DNA of 64,000 nt from Porites lobata (GCA_942486035.1 CALNXK010000549.1:1-64000), one strand, 5' to 3'. Positions 1 to 15,000 are shown, counted from the first letter of the stretch. The notes: generated by a model not told the origin, from the letters alone. A program made the numbers and translations.

Positions 1-3000
1 TTCAATTGTGCTTTCGTTCGGTTACGTATTGCTAAGAAACATCACTCTAAATTTCGAGTCTCTACACGAAATTCCAAGTAATGGCAACTCAATTGAACGC
101 TAACAGACACTGAGCCAGCGATTCTTTGTGTGAAAAATAACTAAAGGTTGCCTCAAATTTCAAGTATTAAAAGAATTTTAAAAGTGCAATGTTTAATCCA
201 GGTAACTTCAAACGAATCAAGATACAAAGGGAACCTACCAGTGCTGGCGGCATCAGATATGATGGCAACAGTTTTGTTCCATTCATAAAACTGTTCCTCT
301 GTGAGACAATGCAATCGAAAAAACAACGTTGAATGTTCAGATATACTCAAACAACTCTCTAAAAACTGTGGTATTTAAAGAGGCAGTTCTTGAGCTTCAA
401 GCAATTGCTTTATGCCGACTTAGTTGTCATAGCGAAAGCGAAAAATACTGGGGAATGAAACGAAGATCCGAAACCGGATTGCTACCTGAATTTAAGGCAT
501 AAGAGTTCAGATTTAGAGTAAGACTTTAAGTTTGGACTACACTTGAAAACTTGTAATCCCAGGAACAACTAACAAACACAAGCACTAGGCTGTCTTTCTC
601 GCGCGCTGAAACGACAGTCCTGTTTTAAATGTAACGGACAAAGGCAGAGTTCATCCTCGGAGACCCAGGGGCAGTCAGTCAGGTCGGCAGAAACGGTGCG
701 ACGAGTCGTGCGACGAAAGTTTTTCGACCTGGCTGCCTGCTCCAGGGTCTTGGCCGAGATGACGTCTGTGCTGATGACTGTAATTACCGACTGTAAATCG
801 CATTTTCTACCATTTTATTCAGAACACGGAGCAAGATTTAGTTCTGATTACTTTGCTCACCTCTTGAATATTCAAACTATCCACATTGCTGCTGTCTGAT
901 TCTCGAGCCTCGTAATGAGGTTGAGGCTGCTTGTCAGTTTTTACCACGCGACCACGCCTGCCTGTCATTTCTGCTACTTTTCCTGGTCCTCCGAGCTGGT
1001 TTATAAGGTCATCAAGAGGACTAGAGACAAAAATATGTTTCAGAGGTATGGAGGTAAAGTCTGCGTTCGAGCCAGGTAGCCCATTTGGCCGTAGCACATT
1101 CCGATCTCCATAGCATGAAGCGACTAGGAATATTTTTGCTCTTCCTTGGACGGGATAATGATCAATAACAGGATCCCTCCCACCTCCACCCAGGATTAAA
1201 TCTTTTGGTACCCAAATTTATACACCTGGGTGGGTGAGACAATATATTGTAGTCCATAACAGGATCCCTCCACCTCCACCCAGGATTAAATCTTTTGGTA
1301 CCCAAATTTATACACCTGGGTGGAGTGAGACAGTGTATCGTAGTCCATAACTGGATCCTTTCCATCCCCACCCAGGATTAATCCCAAAAATAATACAGCA
1401 AATTTGTTATTTAAGAATATTTTTAAGTACTGAAACTGGTTTCTGTCGTCTGTTGCAACGGATGGCAAGAATGGACATGGATTTAAACTTGAAAACGTTC
1501 TACCAAATTGTTCAAGTTTTAATGCTATGCCTGTAACAATCACCAAAAAAAAATAGTGGTTAGTGCTCCATGATTAAAAATTTGTTTGCTATTTTCTGTA
1601 TAATTCCTCAGGAGCATTTTGTATATAGGTTTAGGTACTAAGTAGGGACTTTTTCACAGCATTGACCTAAAACAGCAATAGCTCATCATAGTTAGACAGG
1701 CTCTTTAAAAGGGTTTTAAAGAATAGAACATTGATACAAACCTGATTGGGAGATTAATTTTCTTGACAAAACCTTGTAGAAGATTTTTAGCCTGAACACT
1801 CCACTGATCTTCAACAACATCGCCATTCTACACAAAGAACATAATAGCCTTGATTTCTCTCTTTTTTTAAAAAAATTTACTTAACTTCACATTATCCGAA
1901 ACAAAAATAAAAAAGTGAGTAAACAAGACTGTTGGACTGGACTTCTGTGGCTTATGAACCATAACAGGAGAAGTACCATCAAATCTTTGAAATGTGGAAA
2001 GCAGAAAGTGTGGCCTGTAGAGCAAACAATTTTTTAACTAAAGCCTTGAGGTACAAATGTATACTGATCGCGTCCGCCATCTTGAATCATTTTTTCACTG
2101 ACGCCAACTGAATAGGTGACTGAACTGTCTGTCAGTTTCAATATCCCAGATGGCGGGAGAACAGTCATCCTGCAAAATACGCCTGCTTTGAAGGTTACAG
2201 AAAGTGTATTACATTTAAGTGATGTTGAGTATAGAGTGGATTTTCAAAATTATCCATTCGTTGTGTGATGTACCATCCTTGAGATTGACCTGCAAAGCTG
2301 GTGGAATGAGAGCGCAGGAGTGCTTTTCAGCGGCGCCGAAGTCGCAAGGAAAGAGCAGGGATGTAATTAAGGGGTCCGGGACAGGGAATTTCCCTTGGAA
2401 ACTTTGAGTAGGGCCCCCGGCTACGTACATAGAAATAGAAGGAAAAATGAACATAAAGAACTTCCCAGCTGTAAAACTTTCCGTCGAAACTTTGCATAAA
2501 AAATTATGCCCGGCAACTAAAAATCTTAGTGAACGGACCTGAAAGAGGAGGTGTCAACTTGACTTATCCTCAGTCATCTCTTTGATCTTCAAAGCCAGAA
2601 CAAAAGCGCTCGTGAAATTAAGCACTCGTGAGTTAAATCACCAGCTAAGAAGGGTTGTTCAGAATTACTCACCGATTTGATTATCTCAGTTGGAAAATAC
2701 TGCGTGATAAACTGCTAATGATTTCTTCTGTACTTGAGACAAAGCCATTCAGTACTCCACCACACCGTGATATTTCACTTTCCAAACTTGCCTGACAAAT
2801 AAAACAATGACTTAAGCCAAACTCTATTCAAGTAACTACTTTCTCACGATCATTGGGGAGTTTAAGCAACGACGACAACAACAGTAACAAAACGTCTCCT
2901 AAAAAGGGAATTCATGCTGTTTCAAAATTCCTCGCTGTTATTCCATGTCGTTGAATTTGTCAAATGTTGGTGAATTTTTCTGAGTTCAATTCGAAGGGTC

Positions 3001-6000
3001 ATATATCTAAGTTAAAAAGTATTTAAAAATGGTTCTGTTGTGCTATCGCTCGGTCAATAAACAAGGCCTTGGTCTGGGACTTCGCTGTAACGACCTCACT
3101 CTCGGTTTATAAGTAGTAAGTGAAACAACCGTCGGTCATTGAACAATACCTGAGTAAAATTATCAAAATGGCCCCATGACCTACGAAATCTAGTGACCTG
3201 TGGTCGATCATGCCTTCTGGACAAAAATTGATAGTCTTGCTGTAGCCTATCACTTTCCAGATGAACAAAATCCGCCTTGACAGGTGAATTGCTGGACCAA
3301 CGAAATAACATTATTGCAGGGAAAATACGATGGCCATTATACATCCAGCGGCCAAATCCAGCAATTTGCAGGAATTCTTTATAAACGAATTGTGCGTTCT
3401 CGATAGAATCCAACCATTTTTTTGTTTTGTCAAACATAAATACCGCGTAGACCGTACATACGTCCTTAAGGGTCATAAAATACTTGCAGCGATAGCCTTA
3501 CATCAAGTGCATCCCCTAATAGAACCTACAATGTTATGTGAAACTCTCTATACAGTGTGAGGGGCGAACAATTATTTGGTACGTACTTTCTACTAACTTT
3601 TGCAAAGAAGTTCTCAGTGTCTCAAACATTACTTTTTAAACACTGGCTGACATTGAAATAAAGAAATTTTTATGTTAGCAGAAACTGTAACCTTTTTTGA
3701 GTGGATACGAAAAAAATTGGACAGAAAAGAAAACAAACCTCTCCAGTGGACTGGAGACCAATGACCACACAATATCCTGCCTGCAATGCTTGCTGGGCTT
3801 CTTCCACTATGGTAGGAACTTTCATACTCATGCTGTACAAATATTCATATACATCTTATCTGTTACCAGACCCAATATAAGCAAGGTTACAAAGTAAAAA
3901 TGCCTGCTGGCGCTTAAAGTGGAACATGATACTGGCAAAATTGTCCCATGTGATTATTATACGTTTCTGGGAAACTGCCCACATACCTCCCCCTACGCCA
4001 ACATCAACACTTACTTCTCACTTAGGGCAAAATGTTAGCTTAAGGGAGGAGGTGGGCAGTTTCAGAAACGTATAATGATCCGCCCAGGATCAGGTAATCC
4101 GGATTTTCGGAATCCAGGAAAAATTTTCGTGTGATAACCGGAATCCTGGACTTTGAATCCGTAATCCCGCTAACGATTGGAAATCCCAAATCCAAGTTCC
4201 AGTGATAACAAATCCGGAATCCACAGCGTGCAATCCAGAATCAAAGACTGTCTTGGATTACGTTACATTACCGCTGTCACGAAGCCGTTCAAAAAACTAT
4301 AATTTCATTCGCTCTACCAGGTACGTAGCTCTACTATTTCAGGGTTAGGGTTTGTTTCCGTTGCTTTTCATTAATTTCTCACGCAATCCTGGTAGCTGTT
4401 CCAAGAGCTCCCAAGCGGCCCACGAATATAGCCATTTCGAGTTGCCTCAAGCCTCTATTTCAAAGAGAGGCTAAGTGCGAAGCCATTGATATAAAAATTT
4501 TTTTTTTAATTCTTATACAAATGAAATTCGTTTTTTTTTTTTAGGTTTTGTACTCAAACTCGCTTGGACATGGGTCGGTGTTGAGTCGAACTGCACTATG
4601 GGACTGTTTTGGGGATGAATTTTGACCCAGTTTCCTCGTAACCTCGTAATATCCAATAAAAGGCGACAGCGTCTGCAAACAGTCCCACAGTACCATTGGA
4701 GACGATACCGATTTAGTCTTACGTATAACTTTAAATAGGCCGATGAACTAGCATCAAGGACAACATTACTGGAAATAAGAAGGCAAAATGTTAAGGTGAA
4801 ACTTAAGGTCGACTATTTAAACGAGGTCTAAAAATCAGAGCGCCTCCTTATTCGTTTGTAGGGTATTGATTTTAAGTAGATAAATGGTTTTCTAATTTAG
4901 GCTGTCACCTTCTTGTTGATGTGAACAGCAAACGATGACAAGGTATGAGCGTTAGAACGGTTTTTGTTAAATAACGTTTAAACTTTGTTGTAATATCCGC
5001 CCCTAAAGGACCAGAGATGGGATTAAATACTCACCAGAGCTGTTTGAAGAACCGCATGATGACAGGACCAAAGACTGACCACACCCTTGGTGTAGAAGAA
5101 GTGGTGCGACCAATGGCAAATTCTAATGACTTCTTTAACTCGCTCCTTTAAAGAGAAAGGAAAAAAGCTGAAACATATTCACACTATGATTGTGAAAGAT
5201 ACACAGAACCGTTACTTCTTAGAATACCGACTGTGATTGTTGTTTTGCTTTTGCTTTGACTCAACAAACATAAGTTTTGAGTGCAATTTCTACGAAATCA
5301 CATAAGTTAATCCCGGAGCCCTGGTACAAGAAACCACTGAATGATTACGTCTTGTTGTGGTCTACTTAAAGCAGTTAATACGAAGATTTACCCTTTTACA
5401 TTGCCATACGTACCAAACGTGAACTGCAGTGTCATAAACCTTTCTCTGTTCGCAGTCAGTGTCGCCTCACCATTAACAAACTGCAGAAATGCGACAAAAA
5501 AAGCATTATCAAAGTTTATTAACAGAAAAGGAACAGAAGTGAAGTAAGAAGCATTGCAAAAAAAGCCTTATATTTCAGTATGATAGAAAACTTCTGCTTA
5601 CAACAGAAAATTACGATGCCATTTCTAAAATTATGCATTACCTCAGCCTGTCTGAAACTAAGACCTCTAGAAACGTACATCCCTGATGCCTTCATTTCCA
5701 TAGCTAACATTTCAGAAGCACCTGGGAAAGATTTTAAATGACCTTGAGATACATCGTTTCCGCCGATGGAGAGTGTAAGCTCCTGTTCCAGGAGTTCAGA
5801 TTGTGAGGACGACGCAAGGAGATATGTGCAGAAAAAACAGCGAGGAGTGGGGGTAGGGAGTGAGGGCGAAATTCTTCCTCTCAGGAGAGACTCTCTCTCC
5901 TCTTTGTCCTTATTTTTTCCCGTTCTCTAACTTTCGCACCACACTCCACTATTTCAAAGCCTGAGACAGGCTATATAAAAGGCGACCATGATTTCCGAGA

Positions 6001-9000
6001 CGTGGTAATAGCATCACCATGGCGCATCACCGTTCTAGCCACTAGCCTAGCTAGCCGTCTCTCCACGGTTATAGTACAGGTGGTCTACCCATAAATTAGG
6101 TTAAGGTTTCGAGTAATTTGCCAGAGCCGGTACAAGGACGCGCTGCACCTTAAGATCTTTAACACTCTTATCACAGCTAAGCATTGTACGGCAGGCAGGA
6201 GTTCTTCGAAAATGACCAGAAACGAACATGCATTACTTCCCTTGGCTTAGATCGAATCATTTGATAGCTTTCTTTTTAGAGTTCCAAGTATAAAAAAAAA
6301 GGTGACTGAGAGTACTTAGTTACAATTTCAGCACAACTTTGACAAGAATATGGAAGTCATCTTGATATAACCCCTTTATCCCACTGAGTACCAAACGTGA
6401 TTAACATCAATTTTCTCCTAAAATTATCCATACATCATTACAGGAAAAAGTTTACAGAATTCATAAAATAATCATTTAAATCTCTCAACTAATTCTTTAA
6501 GGAAAGGTAGGGGGATCAGTGGAGAGAATTTGTATGTGGATCATTGGGGCTGAAAATAGACTGCAAGCAGTCTCTCTTTTCCTTCAGATTTAGTGAGGGG
6601 AGTGTACGCGCACGAGAGAGCGTTGCGCGTGGTCATTTGCGTGTCTCGCGCGTTTTGCTCGACGGACTTGGAAAAAAGAGAGAATGCTCGTAGTCTAGGC
6701 TGAAAACTATGCCACTTACCAAGACCTCTCTTAGTTATGCTGGCTAGAAAAGAATCAAACGATTTAAATGCTGTTCCTTCTCCCCATAAACCAAGTCTCT
6801 CCATAAATGCCTGGAAATAATCAAATCACTGTATCAGTGTACTGTATTGATTGACCGTTGGACTGAAGGGGACCATTGTCAGAAACCTAAGGCTTCTAGA
6901 CATGGTTGCTGTAATAATCTCTCAGCAATTATTGTAGGGTTTAAAAACTTCACGCAACAAGAGTCTTTGTGCTCTTCTACTGAGTACCTAGAAATCATGT
7001 ACCTTGAACCGGAGTTTAATACCATCAACTGAGGTGATACAACTGACTTTGACCCTGACACCCTGTCCACACGTATCCGGATATTTTCGAAAATGGGGAT
7101 TTTTTTCTCGATTTTGAAAAAAAAAATAGGCGTCTACATGAATCGTGTTTGAATCGTTTTTGCCTGTCCACATGAAAACCCTAAAACGATGGAAAGACGA
7201 TAGCAGCTCTTACAGAGCATGCGTAATGCTAGTAGTATAATTTTTATGGTGCATAACAATCGTGTTCACAAATCTCCGTTTTCGACAGCCCACATTAAAC
7301 GAGAAGCCGCCGTTTTAAAAAAATTAATCTCCACTCTGGGTCTGTTTTTGAAAAGGCCGTTTATGTGTGGATGGAGGCAAGAATGGAGAAAAAAGTCTCC
7401 GTTTTCAAAAATATCCGGATACATGTGGATAGGGCCTGAAGACCTGTCAAAACGTCAATCACTGTCAACAACAGTCCTGTTCAGTACACTCATCCCGGCG
7501 ATCATAATTAACGTCGGCTGCATCTAAGCGTGTACACCTGAGGAAAAAACATGTTCCAGTTGGCTACAAACTTACCTTTGACTTAAAGGCTTTGGCAAAT
7601 GTTTGGCGGCAAAACACGTCATGTCTGGCACTCTATTAGAACATGTTTTTTTTTTTTTGTCTCGTGTCAACGCTTAGATGCAACCGACGGTATTCCTGTA
7701 AAAATCTTTGTTCCCAGGTACAAAATCAAGTTACAAGATCAAGTTTCACTTTAAAGTTTTAACTTTGTACAGTGGTATCTTATAAGATGCTGACTGCGTA
7801 CAGCATAGTTTTTAAAGGTACATGCCAACCTTTACTTAGTGCATTGTTTGCGAAAAACTAGCAAAGCAAAGTTGGATACCTTTTAATAGTAACAAGCTGT
7901 TTCCTGATACTCAGTCAAAATCACGTTATTGTCAATTATATAAAATTAATACATCACTCTACACCCACCATATTTTTACATCTGTCACACCAGTTGCACT
8001 ACAGTACACAACACGAGCTTTGGGTAGCATTCTATAAAATGAGGAAAGAATAAATCTTTAAAAAGAGAGAACTTTGGGTACAGCAGTCACGGTAGGGGAA
8101 GCGGGGGGGACTCTGTAGAGACAGTAAGGAGGTCAGGTATATTTAACAATTATTCCACTCGTGCGTGTTGGATGAGTTGACTATGATCATGTCATATACA
8201 ACAAGCACGAGTGGAATATTGTTTTATTAAAAACGTCCGCAAAATATCGAGAATTCGTCCTGACTTTATTTGTAAAAACAACTAATTTTCAGCTTGTTTT
8301 TAATTTTGAGCAGACGTGTACAGTTACCATATTTGGGGAGCATCGTTTAAGGGCTCATATACCGTGATGGCTAAGCCAATCAGAGCTCTAGAATAGTATT
8401 ATCCAATGATTCAGTTTTTAATAATAACTATTACATATTCTAATCTTTGTAATTTGAAGGGTGCACGGAACAATGCCCCTAGTGACACTTGACATGATAT
8501 CAAATCCTCCTTTCACATACATGGGCAAATATGAGGCGATTTGGACAAAGGATCTTGTACTTTTTCAAAAATGTCACTTAGGGTTTTATTCCATACAGCC
8601 ACTGATTATTTTCTTGAAAAAATCTATTTACTGATACAGGGTTGTCACTGAGATTTCAAGTTGTTGGGTAAACACAACAAGTAGGCAGGGGAATCAAACA
8701 GCTATGGAATTCTTTTGGTTCTGTTTCTTCTATTTTCCAATGAAAGTAGCTGGGAACCACATTCACAGTAGTCGGGGAAATCCCTGGCCCCAGTTCTTAA
8801 TTACTGCCCTGCTCATACATAAATAGGACATAATAAGTTATAGGTTAACAAATTGAAGTTTTCTTTTTTGGATTTTGTTTAAAATTGGGCTCTTTCCTAT
8901 ATCATACAGCTGTTTAAGGTAATTCAATTTTGTGGCCTAAAGATGAATTCTTATGTCAGGTGTGCTCCTTATCACGCGGTAACGGTAAAATTTACCATCT

Positions 9001-12000
9001 GAAGCAACACTTCTTACCGACTCACTGCAACTGTTTGAAGGTTTACTAAAGTTAAATAAGTTGTTTTTTAAAAACAATACGCAAGTTGTGTTCCGATCAG
9101 ATCAAGGTAATGAATGAATATTTGGAAGTGTACTAAAAGTATACACAACTTTTTCTCTTTTATGGGCCAGAGGGCACTGAAGACAGAGTAAAATTATTGC
9201 AATCAAATGTTTTAAATTGTTGTCTACAGATAACAATGGCTAACTTGTGTAAAATAGGTCTTAAAAATGAGGGAATGACTTTTCAGAGAACTTAGCTGCC
9301 AAATTTCACAGCGAGGTAGAAGGCATGTCCCTCATTCTACTACCCCCCTCCCCACAAGGAAAATGCCCCTCTAGCACACATTTTTTTTACCTTACTGGCC
9401 AAGAATGGTCCCTTACCAGCTGAGCTAAAATTCAGGGAGAACACTGTATGTCTGATAGGGAAGAAGCCAGGCAAAAAAGCCAAACCAACCTTACGTTATT
9501 TAGAGAGAGTGAAACTTGTCAGTTCAAAGAACTGAAAACCTGTGGCATTCTTAGGCTCAGTTCAAACGTAAAACTTTTCATGTACCAAACTTGACACCTA
9601 TTTAGGTTGACCCAAATGATATAAGTTTGTTGGTTCATTCAGACATCAAACTTAAGAAGCCGGACTCAATTCATTGCCACAATGTTTAATGGTCTGAAAT
9701 TAATACTTAACAGTGAAAATAGATTACTGTAATTTATACATTAGGTTCAGTACAAGAAAAATTTGATGTTTGCTCCACAGTAAAGATTTCCATGTGGGCC
9801 ACCCGAACTTAATTCATGGGTCGACCCAAATTAGACATGTCGGACTCAATTCTTGGATATTTCGCAAAATTTTTGAATTTCAAACTTGATACATATACTT
9901 TTGGCAGAGACTACTCTATTTATGTATTTTAAAAAGTAGACCTCTGGATCTGTTGGGGGGGGGGGGGGTGTGCAAGCTCACATGTCGCACCCACCCTCCC
10001 AAAGGGCCTGCTCATGGCATCAACTCTGGAAACTGAACTCAAGCTGCATTGGTGGGAGGCAAGTGCTCAATCACAATTGCTCCATCCCTGCTCCCTGCTT
10101 CTTTCAAATTGTAAAATTATTAGTACTTTAATTATTACATAAGAGTGTTAATTACATGCTAACAATTGAGATTCAAAAATGAAGTAGAATAACTTTATCA
10201 TACCTTTGTATTGTTGTGACAGCAAGAGCAACTTTTGTGCTGGATTCTTCTTTGCCCTAAAATGAAATAAGCTACAGTGAGCAGAGTACTTAATTGAATC
10301 TATGACTTGTAACATCTGTCTCTGCTGTCAATATGCATCATTGGTGTCAATTTGCATGTGTGGAAAGTGTAATGGTTGTGCATTCAAAGTGTAACAAGAC
10401 CAATTGCATTCTCAAGAAACCCACTGCGCAGTCATGCTTTACATGAACTGTATGTAATGTAAAGGGAATACAAACTGTTGTCCTCTCATCCATTTCATTC
10501 AAAACACAAGTTGAACACAATGATGATCAGTAGCAGTTTCTAATAAACTTAAGATGAATAATGAGTTTTGGTCTAATAATCCATGCTTTTTGCCTTAAAT
10601 ATGTATTTACATGTATTTGCTGCAGTTATGAGTGTGAAGAATAAGGGCTAAACTATTGTAAATCACTTACAGGTACAAAATGCTTTGCTTTATGACACTC
10701 ATCAAATATGAGGCATCCATTAAACTGCTCACCACCACACCAGTCTATGAGCTGTTGCAATCTGCTTTGATGATTGGCACCTGTCAAAAAAAACAAATCA
10801 GATCAACAAAAACAGGAACCTTGTCTATTGTCAGTGATAGATGACATTCACACTGCATGCTCACCTTTTTGAACAGACGACACCAGTGTTGCGTATGTAC
10901 TGAAGACAACACCCTCTTTAAAATCAGCTGGTAAGCCAAATACTCTGTAAAACAAAATAATGTCAATGTTATTGGATTTGTTTTAAAATTCCTACTGATC
11001 TATTATTACTGTCAAATAAATCACAGAATATTGCTTCTATAGAGAGATGTGTGATGTCATGTTACCGTGGAAGCAAGATTTCTGGATCAATAATCTTCCT
11101 GGACAGAGATGGATGGCCATTAGTATTGTCCAATGATGAAAGGAAAATACCAGCGACCCTTTCATTCTTAAAAGCAATAATGCACAGAAAAAAAATTTTT
11201 GTTGTTTTTTTTCCCCACCATATTGGCAGGACCACAGTTTGTTGAGACCCAGAAATTTTGCTACCATGGCAGTGTGACTTCTCCTTTCTTTTACACTGTA
11301 GGAAGCAATAGTTGGCTTGGAAACATTTTGGATCAGATTATCACTTGGGGAAAAATACACCTGAATTGAAGGAAAATGAAAATTAATGAAACTTGCAAGC
11401 ACAGATTGGTTTGAAAAAGAAATCTTAGAAAATAATTACTAAGAAAAGGAATTTACGGTATGTACCTTGTCCAAGAATATGTTGTGTTACATAATGATAA
11501 CAACAGACATCAGCTAGTGTAGTTAACTCGTAGTATTCAGAGAAAGATTTAAAAAATTCCAAAACAGAGAGAACTCTGATAGCATTATTTTCGTCCAAAA
11601 ATTGAGATTCTGGAAGACAGATGTTGAGAGAATTTTTTCTGAAATTTAACAAGATTTTAGACAAAAAGGCAGGGGAAGGCATGGCCCTCTTGCCCCACTC
11701 TAAATAATACCCGTGGTATTTGAGTTCATGTACCTGGTTTCTTTATCCAGCTGCTGACAACCGTCTATCACTTTGACAAAACAACCAATGTCATGTAAAT
11801 CTCTGACAAATGAAAAACAATCAGAAATTTGTCAGTTTCTTGGGTTATAGTATTTTACAGCTATACAGAGAGAGAGAGCAATTACCAGCATCCCTGATTT
11901 TGTAACAAACTGCTATAGGGATTCATATCATGAAAACTCTGTCACAGTCCAGAATCAGTGAATCCAAATCCAAAGCCGATTTTATCGATTTTATTGGATC

Positions 12001-15000
12001 ATTATCAACATTTCCCTTTATCAATATTATTACAAAATTATCACCTAAAATATGATCAAACGCCTCCATGCAAACACCTCTATAAGGTCTTTTCATCCTA
12101 CAGCCTCATGCAAATGTATGCAACATTGTCGGCCAACAGCTCTCAACATTGTTGAATGTTAAATGTTGCGTCCATTGGCACACCCTGTTGCATGTTGTTG
12201 CAATGTTGTTGCATGTTGTTGGGAGTTGTTACACAAACTTTTAGCCATGCGCAAATGGACAAAACAATTCTCTGTCTTGCATATATATAGCTTAAAGACA
12301 TCTAACTTTATACATATTACTTTACATGAGTAATTAAAGCAGACAGCTATGTAAAGTGGACACTTGGTTCTGTCCCTTTGGTGTCTGATTAAAGGAGGGG
12401 GGAGGGGGGAGGGGGGGGGGAGGGGGCAAGGCTGCTGTAAGTAAAACCCAACTATATGTAAACCCCTTCTTTTCAAGAAGTGACCAAAGTGTCCAATTCA
12501 ACAAAAATGTCAACTTTCATTTTTAAAGAGTTTTTACATGTAAATGTCGAAAAAAAAAAACCATTAGTTTTTTAGTCTGGCGCCATGTGAAAGTACAGTT
12601 GAAGAGGTCTCATTTGAATGGTCGCACATGTTTTTCATCGGTATCATCATTTTTTTACCAGGGTCTCAATGGTCTCATGGGTTCTTCTGATTCTTGAATT
12701 TAAAATGGTTTGCTACTTCTTATTGGCATCATGATTCACTGGTCTCCTGTTTCTGTGGTTCCTGTAGTCCTCAGAGGCTGGTTCATGTACTTGTGGAGGA
12801 TCACAAAACCGAGGAGAACTACATGTACAAGAACCACCATAACAGGAAGAGCCATGAGAAATACCAACCATGAGAATCAGGAAAACCAGGCATAACAGAG
12901 AGCCACAGAGCAAAGGAAACTAAGAGAACTTGAGAGCCACAAGTAACAGAGACTTAAAGAAGCAAGAGAATAACCAGAATGTTGGTCAAAGTAAATATTA
13001 TCATCACCTGTCTCTACTAAATCTTGTGGAAGCGATTTAAACAACTGGTATTTAGCTCGTGGTAGCTGCTGTGCCTAGAAAAGAGAGGGGACATACATTA
13101 AGTCAGTAGCCATTTTATTGTGCATTTACTTTAAAAAGATAATCATCAGTAAAACCTGCAAAATGAAACAACCTTTTTAAAAACAAAAATATCAATAGCG
13201 CAGACAGTTGAACATTGTGAGAATAAACTGTTCTCAGATAAAATGGAATAATGTTATCTTTTGTACCCTACAAATAATTGGGAAAAGCATGATATCACTT
13301 TACCATCATGTAACAAGATTTCTGGATCTCAACAGTCCTTCTTTCAAGAAAGAAATGGCCATTTCATGATTTGTATTGTTGGATGATGAAAGAAAAGTCC
13401 TAAGTGCAATCATAGGAAAGTCATACAGTCCTATTTTTTTCTCCCATATAATTGCAGGGCCACAGTTTGCTGAGATCCACGAATGTTGCTAGTAAGCAGG
13501 ACAACATGACATAATGACTTCTCTTTGTTGAGGCTAGGAAACAAAGAAAATTCTGACTCAAACAAGGTCTAATGCTTGTTTAACCACACTAGGGACAAAT
13601 TTGGTTTGATTTTCAAGCTATTTCAAAAAACATGTAGTATACAAACTTACCGCCAAGCAACCAGCTTCTACAATATCCCCTGGATGATGTTTAATTCCTT
13701 TATGATTTAATGAGTTGCAAGCATAGCTTGAGAAGACATCTTCACTGTAAACAAAACAACCATGGAATTTAAACAGCTTGACGTGGCATGGCATATATTG
13801 TGCTACAAAAGTGAGTTAACAGTTGGTTTGGAATAGCAGGCCTAAAAATACTTTTTTTTTCCTTTTAGAAAGGGCATAATTGTGTCCTACTAGGTCACCA
13901 TTTTAGCCAGGCAAACCAGAAAGGTTGTCAGACATCCACAGTGAACTCAATTGATGAAAAGATTAAAGCGGTTTCTCTTCCTCAATTTAAATCAAAATTA
14001 AAATAACATTATCTTTCGCTGTACTAATATTGCCAATTATCTTGTACTTCGTAACTTCTATCCTAATTTTTCGCTCTTCTTATGGTAATATGCACTAGTG
14101 TGTGTGTGTATATCAGTGTGTTTGTGTGTATACAGTCTGATACGCTGCCATATTGTACTCCACACAATAAACTTAGTTCAATCATTTTACTGAATCTGGC
14201 TTCTTGGCATTTTAAACTTATTAGTTATTTCAGAAAGTCAGTACCCCTTTTAGTTAATTGATTAATTTAACAACTTGTAAATAACTATAATATTCTGCTT
14301 TGGGTACAATAAAAATTGTTGTTGTTTTTGTTGTTGCTGTTGTTGTGAAACCAGTACAGTCAAACCCTGTTATTTTGGACACTGAGGGGGCCATAGAAAA
14401 TGTCCGTATTAGTGGGGTGTCCATAATAAGCAGGTTGAATTTAGAGAAAATGTAAGGGCTTTCTTACCCCATGGACAAAGCAAACTGTCCGTAATAATGA
14501 GGTGTCCGTATTAAGCGGGTGTCCATAAAGTGGGGTTTGATTATATTAGATGGAGACCCTTGTGGAATAATCTTGTGTCCATTTAATACAGGAAATAACC
14601 ATAAAGAGGCTCAAGTATTAAGATGGAATCCACCGGGAAACTGAGTCATTTTAATTTAATTCTGAAAATTTCATGTGAAAGATGCAATTTTGTGAAATTT
14701 GGCATTTCATTTTCTTGGGCTTCAATAAGAAATTTTCTTTGGTATTATTACAGATGACTAATTACATCTTAAGCCCTTGAAAAATGTAAAAAAGAATGCA
14801 ATATGCTTAAATTATTCTGGTACAAGGTTTTTGTCCACTGAAATCAAAATTATTCAGTTTCCTGGTGGATTCCGTCTTAAGGTCAAATGAGTAAAATAAG
14901 CCGTTATACAAACAAAATGAAATCAGAAAACAGTACTGTACAACTGATCAACAGGTTAGTAAAGGCTGCCGGTATGCATTGCATGTTGATCATGATTCTG

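Noticed and set aside
1168..1385. Regular repeats that could suggest a CRISPR-like array
   Set aside because: The whole 91-bp unit repeats, with no unique spacers, in an animal intron; it is a plain tandem repeat.
3096..3476. 126-codon minus-strand ORF in an SBNO intron
   Set aside because: It has no resemblance to the SBNO protein, which runs on through exons 3739-3832 and 2673-2791 with nothing missing between them, and no splice borders in phase.
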